Source: Hydrogenophilales bacterium
GTDB lineage: Bacteria > Pseudomonadota > Gammaproteobacteria > Burkholderiales > Thiobacillaceae
Length of the DNA stretch: 64,000 nucleotides
Assembly (NCBI GenBank): GCA_016703155.1
Contig: JADJCP010000001.1
Span: 806,001-870,000, forward strand
Direction: 5' to 3'
Shown: positions 1 to 8,091 of the stretch, piece after piece
Position numbering within the stretch: the stretch's first letter is position 1
Layout of the letters: every line of letters begins with the position of its first letter
Notes under the pieces: model-generated
What the model saw: only the letters and a program-made list of their open reading frames with translations
The model's database searches: none
Told to the model about the DNA's origin: nothing
Translations under genes and position numbers: made by a program

Positions 1-134
1 CATTCGCGGGATTGCGGCGCGGCGTCTGCTGACGAACACTCCCGCCTGATAACAACGAGCGATCACAGTCGGCCTGAAGTCGACGGACCCACTACCCAAT
101 CTCAATGATTTTTCGAACATTCTCAGGAGTAACC

Positions 135-1310
135 ATGTTCAGCACCCGCAGTCGCATCCTGTCCCCTCTCTTCGTGGCACTCACCCTGGCTGGCTGTGGC
201 GGTGGCGACGATGCCAACAATGCCCCCGCCCCCACCAGCAACACCACCATCAACGGTGTCGCCATGGCCGGGCCGATCAGCGGCCAGGTTTGCGCCTATG
301 CCCTGAGCAACACGGGCACCGTCGGCGCCACCGCCCTGGCTTGCGACGACACGACCCCGGGCACGGGCGCCTACAGCCTGACCATCGCCGACTATGTCGG
401 CGAGGTGATTCTGGCGGCCACCGGCACCTATATCGATGAAGCCACAGGCCAGACCATCACCCTGAATGCGTTGAATGCCTTGCGCACCATTACTGGCTGG
501 GAAGTCGCCGGGGGGGCCTTCAACGCCGCCATCACGCCGCTTACCGAGGCCACCATTCGCAGCGCCCTGGCCGCCGGCGGCGGCAACCTGACCGAGGCCA
601 ATTTCAATACAGCACTGCTCAATATGGCCACCGCGCTCGGCCTGACGCCAGCCGACGCCGCGGATGCCTTCGACACCCTCGTCGAAACCCTGCCGGCCCT
701 CACCGGCGCCAACACTGGCGCGCTAAGCTACGCGGCACTCCTGGATCTGGTTTCCACGGCACAATCGCAGTACTGCACGGGTAACACGGGTTGCACGCTG
801 TTCGACTACCTGGATCAGGTAAGCACCTTCCTGGGCAGCCAGGCCGGAATGACACAATTCAGCCAGGCTATGCAAACCGCCTACACCAGTTGGCACGCCG
901 CCCAGGCAAACGCCCCCTACGTTTGCAGCTATGCCGGCGGCGCTTTCACCTGCGCTCCGAATTCGGGTGGCGATACGGGTGGCAATACGGGTGGAAACAC
1001 CGGTGGCAATACAGGCGGCAATACAGGCGGCGCCACGGGCAGCTATAACCTGAACCTGCTGGTCTCGGCCATGGGAACAACGACCCCGATTCAGATCACG
1101 GAAGTACCCAAGCCGAACACCCAGGACGAGTTCTGTACCTCGGCTCTGGAACTGGCCCAAGGCCAGGCCAATGTACCGGGCGCCACCTGGACTATGAACA
1201 GTTGCAGCTTCGACGGGACGCATGGCGTGATCGCGGCCACGGTGGATATCACTTCCCCCATTGTCATGAGCATCCCGTACTCCGTCGACTATACCTACGC
1301 AGCACGCTGA
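135..1310 (+). CDS. putative secreted lipoprotein of unknown function
   Basis: The product has 391 residues. I start at the ATG at 135 because AGGAG lies at 125-129, five bases upstream, and because this gives a clean lipoprotein signal: a hydrophobic stretch ending in the lipobox LTLAGC about 20 residues in, followed by GGG and DD. The cysteine would be lipidated and the protein held in the envelope. A Gly-Gly-Asn-Thr repeat linker near residues 278-301 separates a larger N-terminal part from a C-terminal domain of about 90 residues containing two cysteines. I do not recognise a family. It stands alone, with an intrinsic terminator directly behind it, so it is probably monocistronic. Confidence 0.7.
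   Translation: MFSTRSRILSPLFVALTLAGCGGGDDANNAPAPTSNTTINGVAMAGPISGQVCAYALSNTGTVGATALACDDTTPGTGAYSLTIADYVGEVILAATGTYIDEATGQTITLNALNALRTITGWEVAGGAFNAAITPLTEATIRSALAAGGGNLTEANFNTALLNMATALGLTPADAADAFDTLVETLPALTGANTGALSYAALLDLVSTAQSQYCTGNTGCTLFDYLDQVSTFLGSQAGMTQFSQAMQTAYTSWHAAQANAPYVCSYAGGAFTCAPNSGGDTGGNTGGNTGGNTGGNTGGATGSYNLNLLVSAMGTTTPIQITEVPKPNTQDEFCTSALELAQGQANVPGATWTMNSCSFDGTHGVIAATVDITSPIVMSIPYSVDYTYAAR
966..1037 (+). repeat. 12-bp tandem repeat encoding GGNT linker
   Basis: Six in-frame copies of a 12-base unit (consensus GGTGGCAATACG) encode GGDT-(GGNT)x4-GGAT inside the lipoprotein gene. In-frame units of this kind can expand or contract without breaking the frame, so linker length may vary among strains. 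Confidence 0.85.
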
Positions 1311-1330
1311 ACCGCTCCAGGTGTAATAAA

Positions 1331-1354
1331 GCCCCGCTCCGGCGGGGCTTTTTC
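1331..1354 (+). terminator. intrinsic terminator after lipoprotein gene
   Basis: A GC-rich perfect stem (GCCCCGC, loop, GCGGGGC) is followed by a T-run, starting about 20 bases after the stop at 1310. It may also serve convergently for the minus-strand dioxygenase gene that ends at 1403. Confidence 0.85.
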
Positions 1355-1402
1355 TTTGGCTGGACGATCTTTCAATGGTCAAGCGCGGCGCACGTCGACA
1401 GG

Positions 1403-2335
1403 CTAGATGCCCCGCAAGTCGCGCAGATGATCGTGGTAGCGCGCCCGGTATAGCAGGCGCCGGTGCTCCGGGGTATCGCTGAACCCTGAACGGGTGTGCA
1501 GGACGTTATTGCAGATCAGGCCCATGCCCGGTTGCAGTTTCAGGGTATGGGCGCCGAAGGGCTTGGCGGCGAGCAATTCGTCCAGAGCCGCCAGAGCGGC
1601 CTGGGTGGCGTCGTCCTGTTTCCAGGCGATGCTCTTGGTGCGCGCGGTGTAGCGCAGGTGCAGGCGACCGTCTTCGACGGCGAATGCCGGACCGGTCTCA
1701 TCGGGGCGCGCAGTGCCAGTCTCGTCGACCCGCGACGGGATGGTCATGGCGTCTTCGGCCATCAGGGCGCGGATATGCTCGGGGTCGAGGTCGCGTAGCG
1801 CCAGATAGGCCAGTTCGTGGTCGTACAGGTCGTTTTCGCCACCTTCCGCCGCCTGCCGGACGCAATGCAGCGTCATGGCCCAGATGCGTCGCTCGGGCGG
1901 GTTGTAATAGCCGTCGGTGTGCCAGCGGATACGGTGGTGGGTGTAAGGGATGTAGTCGCCGCGTTTGCCGGGGTCGGCTCCGGGTGCGCGCTGGTCGGCG
2001 CGGCTGGTGTCTTCGTCGCGCGGCGTCAGGCTGGAGATGCCGTCTTCGTCGGCCAGCCAGTTGGCGTCGAGATGATTCAGGCCGAACTGCATGGAGAGCG
2101 CACGCACGGCGTCCTTGTCCTCGGCCTCGCCCAGATTCGTGGCATAGATGGCCATGTTGGTTTTGGCCATCAGACGCCACAGTGCACGGTATTCCTGCTC
2201 GGTCAGCCGATGTGGGTCTTGCACCGGGACAATGAGGTCTTCGCCACGCTCCGGATAACCGTTGAGCTTGGCGCTACGCCAGGCGGCATAACCGGCGGCG
2301 TTATCGGGGTGAAATGGACTGTCGAGGGGGATCAT
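1403..2335 (-). CDS. TauD/TfdA-family Fe(II)/2-oxoglutarate dioxygenase
   Basis: A 310-residue protein with the facial triad of this family: HTD at about residues 139-141 (WHTDGYYN context), a distal His near residue 280 (NNVLHTRSGF) and downstream Arg residues (RRLLYRAR) suited to bind the 2-oxoglutarate carboxylate. TauD/TfdA enzymes hydroxylate substrates such as taurine, releasing sulfite from sulfonates, but the actual substrate cannot be read from sequence. It is the last gene of the minus-strand group that diverges from dsr, about 80 bases after the unknown 197-residue gene. No clear Shine-Dalgarno sequence precedes the ATG at 2335. Its place beside rhodanese and DsrC-like genes suggests a sulfur-linked role (inference). 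Confidence 0.85.
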   Translation of the reverse strand: MIPLDSPFHPDNAAGYAAWRSAKLNGYPERGEDLIVPVQDPHRLTEQEYRALWRLMAKTNMAIYATNLGEAEDKDAVRALSMQFGLNHLDANWLADEDGISSLTPRDEDTSRADQRAPGADPGKRGDYIPYTHHRIRWHTDGYYNPPERRIWAMTLHCVRQAAEGGENDLYDHELAYLALRDLDPEHIRALMAEDAMTIPSRVDETGTARPDETGPAFAVEDGRLHLRYTARTKSIAWKQDDATQAALAALDELLAAKPFGAHTLKLQPGMGLICNNVLHTRSGFSDTPEHRRLLYRARYHDHLRDLRGI

Positions 2336-2416
2336 GATGTCGTTGATCGTCAGTGGCCGGAATGGCTTGCAGGCTGACAGGGCCAGTCCACACCCGCCTT
2401 GATTTTTGGCAGCCGG

Positions 2417-3010
2417 CTAGGCGCCTGTGCTGGTCAGAGGCGGATAAAACCCGTCCACCTGCTTCTTCACCGTACCCAGGATCTCGGGCATCTCGATGTC
2501 CATGATCTGGTCCTGAATCCAGCTCTGGTCGGTCTTTTCCATGCCTTCGCGAATTTGCAGGCTGAGGAAGCGTGCCGCCGGAAAACCAGGTTTGCCGTCG
2601 GGGAACTCGAAGTGGCCATATTCGGCCATGCGCTTGTTGAGCATGTCGATATAGCCTTTCTTGTAGTCGTAGTCCGGATCCTTCACGCCGTCGGTGAAGT
2701 CGAGGACGTTGTCTTCCATGGTCTCCGCGAGACGCATGCCCAGGGCGCTGATCAGGGCGATGCGTTGCGCTTCGGGCAGGCGTGCATAGACCAGGCGGTC
2801 GACAAAGTGGGCGGCAAAGGCGGTCAGTTCGGCGATAATCTTGAAACCGCGCTGTGGCGTGATGATGTCGTAGTCGGCCCTGGAGAGGTTGTCGAGAGCG
2901 CGATCGGCCATGCGCCAGATGGTGGTGGCCACGGCGGTGGCGACCTCGTCGGCGGGGCGCTCGCCCTCTTTCTTGAACCAGACGGTTTTTACTCGGGTCG
3001 GTGCGGCCAT
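2417..3010 (-). CDS. conserved hypothetical protein of the dsr neighbourhood
   Basis: A 197-residue soluble protein, helix-rich by composition, with no signal peptide, membrane segment or Cys motif. I do not recognise the family. Its ATG follows the rhodanese stop directly (TAA then ATG, no gap), so the two are almost certainly translated together and probably work together. The C-terminal half is rich in acidic residues and Met (QDQIMDIEMPE). No catalytic motif is visible. Confidence 0.75.
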   Translation of the reverse strand: MAAPTRVKTVWFKKEGERPADEVATAVATTIWRMADRALDNLSRADYDIITPQRGFKIIAELTAFAAHFVDRLVYARLPEAQRIALISALGMRLAETMEDNVLDFTDGVKDPDYDYKKGYIDMLNKRMAEYGHFEFPDGKPGFPAARFLSLQIREGMEKTDQSWIQDQIMDIEMPEILGTVKKQVDGFYPPLTSTGA

Positions 3011-3864
3011 TTATTCCCCCAATGCGACCGGACGCGCCGGATCGGTGATCCATTCGCTCCAGGAACCGGGATACAGGCGCGAACCCGGCAAGCCGGCGAC
3101 TTCCATGGCCAGCAGATTGTGGCAGGCGGTGACGCCGGATCCGCAGCTGTGAATAACCTGCCACGCCGGCCGGCCTTTGAGCAGGGCCTGGTAGTTTTCG
3201 CGCAAGGCCTCGGGCGGCAGAAAGGTGCCGTCGATATCGAGATTTTCGTCGAACGCCCAGTTGATGCTGCCGGGAATATGGCCGGCGACCGGATCGAGCG
3301 GCTCAAACTCGCCGGTAAAGCGCCGATCCGGACGGGCATCGATGATCAGCGCGTCACCGGTCTGGCTGGCACGCAGCACTTCGTCGGTGGAAACCAGTTG
3401 AGTCGGTTCGGGCAGGCAGGCACAGTGGCCCTTATGGCAATCGGGGAGGTCGGTGCCTACCGGGAGTTTCTCACGCAGCCACTTCGGGTAGCCACCGTCG
3501 AGCAAGGCCACCGCCGGGTGCCCCAGCCAGCGCAGCAGCCACCACATGCGCACCGCCATGGCGCCAAAGCTATCGTCGTAGACCACCACCTGCTTGTTGA
3601 CCCCAACGCCCCAGCGGCAAAGTTTTTTCCGCGAGATCCTTGACGTCAGGCATCGGGTGACGCCCGGTGGTTCCGGGAACGACCGGCCCGGCCAGGTCTT
3701 CATCCAGATGCGCATAACGCGCACCGGTGATGTGCCCCCTTGGCATACGCCTGACGCCCGCCTTCCGGGTCGGTCAGGGTAAAGCGGCAGTCGAAGACGA
3801 TCCAGTTCGGATCGCCCAGATGCCTGGCAAGGTCTTCGGTGCTGACTAACGTGTTGATGTACAT
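3011..3864 (-). CDS. sseA: two-domain rhodanese / 3-mercaptopyruvate sulfurtransferase, frameshifted twice
   Basis: The C-terminal rhodanese domain has the active-site loop CGSGVTA, as in SseA/thiosulfate sulfurtransferases; the Cys carries the persulfide. The open frame starts only at about 3724, but homologous sequence continues upstream to an ATG at 3864 (protein beginning MYINTLVSTEDLARHLGD). Two single-base expansions interrupt it: five C at 3735-3739 and six T at 3623-3628 (plus strand). Removing one base from each restores one frame of about 283 residues, the normal length for a tandem rhodanese. Both events are in homopolymers, so sequencing error is likelier than decay. It probably feeds sulfane sulfur towards the DsrC/DsrEFH relay. 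Confidence 0.8.
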
Positions 3865-3867
3865 GTG

Positions 3868-4018
3868 TTTAGTGACAAGTTACGAGTGACGAGTGACAGT
3901 TGGAGCGACCATACATGTCACTCGTGGCTTGTCGTAAAACCGAAACCGCATCAGGGAAACGAGGACAGGCGCGATGTGGAATTTTCCGTTACTCGTCGCC
4001 TGCCACTCGCTACTGCCT
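3868..4018. repeat. intergenic region with AGTGAC-type short repeats
   Basis: The gap between the DsrC-like and rhodanese genes has degenerate tandem copies of a GAGTGAC/AGTGACA motif near 3872-3900 and reverse-oriented relatives (ACTCGTCGCC, CCACTCGCTAC) near 3995-4017. The same motif recurs at 18416-18447, upstream of cysG. I see no gene here. Confidence 0.5.
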
Positions 4019-4020
4019 AA

Positions 4021-4353
4021 TTAGTAGCCACCTTTGCCGAACGGCTTGGGCAGGCCAGCGACCTTCGACGACTGGCGATTCGGCTGCTTCGGGAAGAGTT
4101 CGTAGAGCTTCTTCTTCCAGTCGGTACCGGGATGCTCTTCATCCAGGCCGGCCAGCATGTTGCGGAAGTTCGGCGTGTGGCCATCTTCCTGGTAGCGCTC
4201 GCGCATGAAGCGGACGACGGTCCAGTGATCGTCGGTCAGCTTCAGGCCTTCCGCCTCGGCGATGATCGGCACGATGTCGTCACTGAAGTTGGCTTCCGTG
4301 AGAAAGTCCTCGTCATCGACTTCGAGCTCTTCGCCGTTCAATACGTATCCCAT
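4021..4353 (-). CDS. DsrC/TusE-family protein lacking both C-terminal cysteines
   Basis: The 110-residue product aligns along its length with DsrC: N-terminal GEELEVDDEDFL, the central DDHWTVVRFMRERY helix, KKLYELFPKQP, and the C-terminal arm VAGLPKPFGKGGY. Genuine DsrC ends in an arm with two redox cysteines; here neither is present and the arm ends in GKGGY. It therefore cannot carry a trisulfide or persulfide as DsrC does. Cysteine-less DsrC homologues have been proposed to be regulatory (RspA-type). The start at 4353 is supported by AGGAGAAA, the same ribosome-binding sequence used by dsrA and dsrC in this window. It is transcribed divergently from dsr. Confidence 0.88.
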   Translation of the reverse strand: MGYVLNGEELEVDDEDFLTEANFSDDIVPIIAEAEGLKLTDDHWTVVRFMRERYQEDGHTPNFRNMLAGLDEEHPGTDWKKKLYELFPKQPNRQSSKVAGLPKPFGKGGY

Positions 4354-4399
4354 TTGCTTTCTCCTATGTAGTCACGCGTTGCAAAAATATGCGACCGAA

Positions 4400-5053
4400 T
4401 CAATCGATCGCGACTTCCTTAATCGATTTGTGCGGGATGAACACCCCGCAGCCATAACCGCGATGGCCACCCAAGCCGTGCTCCTGGATCAGCAGGGACT
4501 GTTCCAGCTTGACGTCGTGGAGCATCAGACTGAACCCCTCGACGTCACCTTCGGGGGTCGCCATTTTACGCCGTTTGCCACAAATCAGCCCCGCCGGAAT
4601 CGACATCGCCGCCAATTCGCGGCGCGCGGCCTCAACAAAAGCGATCTCATCGGCATCGCCCATGTCGACGAAATGCGCATACAGGGTGGCATATGGCGTC
4701 AGCGGCCGTTCCTTCAAGTCGCCAATGACAAGGGGACCGGCACCCGGATCGATACGCTTGCCGGCCAGCGCGGCAGCATCGGCGATACGCTCCTTGGGCA
4801 GACGCAGCACCAGTTTGACCCGACGGTTGATCACCAGGTTGTCGTTGCGTCCTGAAGGGGCGCCATGGACAGGATGCACCGCCACTCCGGGGGTATCCGC
4901 CAGCCAGGGCAGATGCACGACAAGTTCCCGAAACAGGCTGTAGCCATGATCCGCGGGAATTTCCATGCCACCCAGTTCAAACTGTATGTCGCGATACGCG
5001 GCGTCCTGATCGAGGCTCTTGATCGCCTCCCACTCCGGATTGAACATACGCAT
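4400..5053 (-). CDS. Cas6-like protein (type I-MYXAN Cas6/Cmx6-like), stand-alone
   Basis: A 217-residue protein resembling the Cas6/Cmx6 family: N-terminal IQFELGGMEIPADHGYSLF, as in the first RAMP fold, and a C-terminal glycine-rich loop GLGGHRGYGCGVF, the RNA-binding G-loop of Cas6 proteins. Classical Cas6 cleaves CRISPR repeat RNA. No CRISPR array or other cas gene is in the window, so its role here is not CRISPR processing by any visible evidence. It starts two bases after the stop of the 80-residue gene, which indicates one transcript. Assignment is by motif recognition and needs a profile search (TIGR02807) to confirm. Confidence 0.72.
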   Translation of the reverse strand: MRMFNPEWEAIKSLDQDAAYRDIQFELGGMEIPADHGYSLFRELVVHLPWLADTPGVAVHPVHGAPSGRNDNLVINRRVKLVLRLPKERIADAAALAGKRIDPGAGPLVIGDLKERPLTPYATLYAHFVDMGDADEIAFVEAARRELAAMSIPAGLICGKRRKMATPEGDVEGFSLMLHDVKLEQSLLIQEHGLGGHRGYGCGVFIPHKSIKEVAID

Positions 5054-5055
5054 GA

Positions 5056-5298
5056 TCAGTTTTCCTCGGTTGTATCCGGGCTACCCTCCGCAAGCGGCGC
5101 GGCCCAGGCCAGCATGATCCGCGCCCAGTGTCTGGCGGTCAAAGGGTCGATATCGAAAATGGTGAAACGCGCGCCGCGTTCCTTGATGCGTAAACGCATC
5201 ATCGGCGTGCCGCCCGCGGCATAGACCACCTGCTGCAACTCGATCTCCTGATTGCCGTACGGGTTGTGAATTTTTTCCAGAGAAGTAATAGTGTCCAT
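5056..5298 (-). CDS. small conserved hypothetical protein upstream of the Cas6-like gene
   Basis: An 80-residue protein with no signal peptide or cysteine. It has a basic centre (MMRLRIKERGARFTIFDID) and an amphipathic C-terminal part, with an acidic tail. I do not recognise it. It is the first gene of the minus-strand group, facing dsrA across a 271-base divergent promoter region, and is separated from the Cas6-like gene by two bases. The spacing argues for co-expression and perhaps a functional pair. Confidence 0.7.
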   Translation of the reverse strand: MDTITSLEKIHNPYGNQEIELQQVVYAAGGTPMMRLRIKERGARFTIFDIDPLTARHWARIMLAWAAPLAEGSPDTTEEN

Positions 5299-5308
5299 TC
5301 CACATCCG

Positions 5309-5356
5309 TTGCATTAGAATAGTTAGATACGCTTATTATCTGACATTTCCTGTCAG
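5309..5356 (+). promoter_or_regulatory. candidate dsr promoter with adjacent inverted repeat
   Basis: The region between the divergent small gene and dsrA holds the most AT-rich stretch of the area. TTGCAT at 5309-5314 and TTATTA at 5333-5338 could be -35 and -10 elements with an 18-base spacer. Directly behind lies a perfect inverted repeat, CTGACA-TTTCC-TGTCAG (5340-5356), placed where a repressor or activator of dsr could bind. These are sequence observations; the assignment is an inference. Confidence 0.35.
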
Positions 5357-5387
5357 GTATTAAGCCTGTTAGTGCCGATTTCACCGA

Positions 5388-5417
5388 ACCTACTCTTTAG
5401 GGTAGGTGGCAACCACC
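5388..5417 (+). promoter_or_regulatory. two mutually exclusive hairpins in the dsrA leader
   Basis: ACCTAC (5388-5393) can pair with GTAGGT (5402-5407), and GGTGG (5405-5409) can pair with CCACC (5413-5417). The two stems share bases 5405-5407, so only one can form at a time. Such an arrangement in a leader of about 150-200 nucleotides could act as an RNA switch, but no known riboswitch class is recognised. The rest of the leader up to 5569 holds no other feature I can support. Confidence 0.3.
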
Positions 5418-5569
5418 CTCCGGGATTAGACGGTTACCCCTTCGGAATGATGGCAGTGAGCATCAGGGCCCACTAATATGCGATGACTAGTCTCGTGCCG
5501 GCAACAAGCTCACGGACTGAGCAGAGGTGGTGACGACATACCGTTCTTCAAGACACATAGGAGAAACAG

Positions 5570-6871
5570 ATGGCAAAGCAAATGATCAACACGCCAAATC
5601 TGGACGAACTGGAATCCGGCCCGTGGCCTTCCTTCGTCACTGGCATCAAGCGTCTGGCTAAAGATAATGACATGATGGTTGACCTGATGGGTCAACTGGA
5701 AACCTCCTACCAGACCAAGTTCGGTTACTGGAAGGGCGGCACGGTCGGCGTTATCGGCTACGGTGGCGGGATCATCCCGCGTTTTACCGAGCTGAAAAAC
5801 ACCGACGGCACGCCCAAGTTCCCCGAAGCCGCTGAGTTCCACACCCTGCGTATCATCCCCCCCGCAGGCATGCACTACACTTCCGACCTGCTGCGCCAAA
5901 TTTGCGACGCTTGGCTGGAGACCGGGGGTTCGGGCCTGATCGCCCTGCACGGCCAATCCGGCGACATCATGCTGCAAGGTATCAAGTCCGCCGACGTCCA
6001 GCGCGCCTTCGATAAATTCAATGAAATGGGCTTCGACCTCGGTGGCGCCGGCCCCGCGCTGCGTACCTCCATGTCCTGTGTCGGTGCCGCGCGTTGCGAA
6101 ATGTCCTGCTTCGACGAGGCCCGCGCGCTTCGCGTCATCATCAATAACAACATCGACGACATGCACCGCCCGTCGTTGCCCTACAAGTTCAAATTCAAGT
6201 TCTCCGGCTGCCCGAACGACTGCGTCAATTCCATCCAGCGTTCCGACATGGCCACCATCGGCACCTGGCGTGACAACATTCAGTCCGATGAAAAACTGGC
6301 TCGCGACTGGATGGCCGCGCACAGCATGGAAGACCTGATCAACATGGTCATCAACCACTGTCCGACCAAGGCGATCCAGTTGACCAAGAACGACGGCAAA
6401 GCCGCCGGCGAAGGTGTCACCAAGGTCGCCGTTTCCGACAGTAACTGCATCGAAATCGACAACCACAACTGCGTGCGCTGCATGCATTGCCTGAACGTCA
6501 TGCCCGGCGCGTTGTTGCCCGGCAAAGACAAGGGTGTCACCATCCTGGTCGGCGGCAAGAGCGTCCTGAAGATCGGCGCCACCATGGGCACGGTGGTCAT
6601 TCCGTTCATGAAGTTGGAATCAGACGAAGACTTCGAGAAGTTGAACGATCTGGCTCGCAACATTCTTGATTTCTTCGCCGAGAACGCCTTGGAGCACGAG
6701 CGTACCGGCGAGATGATCGAGCGTATCGGCTTGGTGAACTTCCTGGAAGGCCTCGATCTGCCAATCGACCCGACCATGATCGTCCATCCGCGCTCCAACC
6801 CCTATATCCGTACGGATGGGTGGGACGCTGAAGCCGAAAAATGGTTTGAGCGCAAGGCAGCGGCAGCCTAA
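5570..6871 (+). CDS. dsrA: reverse-type dissimilatory sulfite reductase, alpha subunit
   Basis: The 433-residue alpha subunit of the cytoplasmic sirohaem sulfite reductase, which in sulfur oxidisers converts DsrC-bound or sulfane sulfur to sulfite in a six-electron oxidation. Visible are the sirohaem-[4Fe-4S] ligating cysteines (SCVGAARCEMSC and SGCPNDCVNS), the substrate-site region GLIALHGQSGDIMLQG, and a ferredoxin-like insertion with NCVRCMHC. Length is normal. AGGAGAAA precedes the ATG at 5570. It is the first gene of the cluster; dsrB follows after 79 bases. The oxidative (rDsr) type is inferred from the cluster context, especially dsrEFH and dsrL. Confidence 0.97.
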   Translation: MAKQMINTPNLDELESGPWPSFVTGIKRLAKDNDMMVDLMGQLETSYQTKFGYWKGGTVGVIGYGGGIIPRFTELKNTDGTPKFPEAAEFHTLRIIPPAGMHYTSDLLRQICDAWLETGGSGLIALHGQSGDIMLQGIKSADVQRAFDKFNEMGFDLGGAGPALRTSMSCVGAARCEMSCFDEARALRVIINNNIDDMHRPSLPYKFKFKFSGCPNDCVNSIQRSDMATIGTWRDNIQSDEKLARDWMAAHSMEDLINMVINHCPTKAIQLTKNDGKAAGEGVTKVAVSDSNCIEIDNHNCVRCMHCLNVMPGALLPGKDKGVTILVGGKSVLKIGATMGTVVIPFMKLESDEDFEKLNDLARNILDFFAENALEHERTGEMIERIGLVNFLEGLDLPIDPTMIVHPRSNPYIRTDGWDAEAEKWFERKAAAA

Positions 6872-6950
6872 AGTTGATTTGAGCGGGGCACTGCTACGGC
6901 GGTGTCCCAACGGACCCGAGCAATTCCGATTTCATTAGTTGGAGAGTTGT

Positions 6951-8024
6951 ATGTCTGAAAGAACTCACGAAACCATCGAATCCGGCACTCCGGACCCGAT
7001 GCCCTACATGCACCCCGCCATGGCCAAGAACTATGGCAAGTGGGTGTTCCATTCCCATCCCAAGGCCGGCGTGCTCTACCACCGTGCCGAGAACGGCGAC
7101 CAGATCTGGACCGTCAAGGCCGGCACCCAGCGCCAGATGGATCATTACACCATCCGCAAGCTGGCCGACATTGCCGACCAGTATGCGGATGGCCATGTTC
7201 GATTCACGACCCGCTCGAACATCGAGTACATGGTCACCGACGAAGCCAAGGTCGAGCCGCTCATCAAGGTATTGTCCGATAGCGGCTTCCCGGTCGGCGG
7301 CACCGCCAACTCGGTGTCGATGATTGCCCACACCCAGGGCTGGCTGCACTGCGACATCCCGGGCACCGACGCCTCCGGTGCCGTAAAAGCACTGATGGAT
7401 GACCTCTATCACGAGTTCACCCACTGCGAGATGCCCAACCGGGTCAAGCTGTCCACCTCCTGCTGCGAGATCAACTGCGGCGGCCAGGCCGACATCGCCA
7501 TCATCATTCAGCACACCAAGCCTCCGAAGATCAATCACGATCTGGTGGCTAACGTCTGCGAGCGCCCCTCCGTCGTCGCCCGTTGCCCGGTCGCGGCCAT
7601 CCGTCCCGCCTTGGTGAACGGCAAGCCGTCGCTGGAAGTCGACGAGAAGAAATGTATCTGTTGCGGTGCCTGCTTCCCCCCGTGCCCGCCCATGCAGATC
7701 AACGATCCCGAGCATTCCAAGTTCGCCATCTGGGTTGGCGGCAAGAACTCCAATGCCCGCTCCCGCCCGACCTTCCACAAGCTGGTCGCCTCTGGCCTGC
7801 CCAACAACGCCCCGCGTTGGCCGGAAGTCGGCGCCGTGGTGAAGAAGATTCTCGCCGTTTACAAGGCCGATGGTCGTCCTTGGGAGCGCATGAACGACTG
7901 GATCGACCGTATCGGTTGGCCCGCGTTCTTCGAGAAGACCGGTCTGCCGTTCACGAAGTACCACATCGACAACTGGCGTGGTGCCCGCAACAGCCTGAAC
8001 GCTTCTGCACACATCCGCTTCTGA
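6951..8024 (+). CDS. dsrB: reverse-type dissimilatory sulfite reductase, beta subunit
   Basis: The 357-residue partner of DsrA in an alpha2beta2 enzyme. Its cysteines bind the catalytic [4Fe-4S]-sirohaem (SCCEINCGG; VCERPSVVARCP) and a ferredoxin domain is seen as CICCGACFPPCPPM. I choose the ATG at 6951 with GGAGAG at 6941-6946; a TTG codon at 6939 is in frame but overlaps that ribosome-binding site. Length matches the family. dsrE begins 67 bases after the stop. Confidence 0.97.
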   Translation: MSERTHETIESGTPDPMPYMHPAMAKNYGKWVFHSHPKAGVLYHRAENGDQIWTVKAGTQRQMDHYTIRKLADIADQYADGHVRFTTRSNIEYMVTDEAKVEPLIKVLSDSGFPVGGTANSVSMIAHTQGWLHCDIPGTDASGAVKALMDDLYHEFTHCEMPNRVKLSTSCCEINCGGQADIAIIIQHTKPPKINHDLVANVCERPSVVARCPVAAIRPALVNGKPSLEVDEKKCICCGACFPPCPPMQINDPEHSKFAIWVGGKNSNARSRPTFHKLVASGLPNNAPRWPEVGAVVKKILAVYKADGRPWERMNDWIDRIGWPAFFEKTGLPFTKYHIDNWRGARNSLNASAHIRF

Positions 8025-8091
8025 TTGACCTATGCGCCGGGCCAGCCCGGCGCTGTCATGGGATCGGATAATCGGAGTTAGGGATAGATAA

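Noticed and set aside
4400..5053. CRISPR locus around the Cas6-like gene
   Set aside because: No direct-repeat array with spacers and no other cas gene is present in the window.
5420..5569. Known riboswitch class in the dsrA leader
   Set aside because: I compared it from memory with cobalamin, SAM, SAH, molybdenum cofactor and cyclic-di-GMP patterns and saw no convincing match.
5510..6487. Minus-strand 325-codon frame opposite dsrA
   Set aside because: Antisense shadow of a gene with unmistakable catalytic motifs. Similar shadows lie opposite dsrB, dsrK, dsrL and dsrP.
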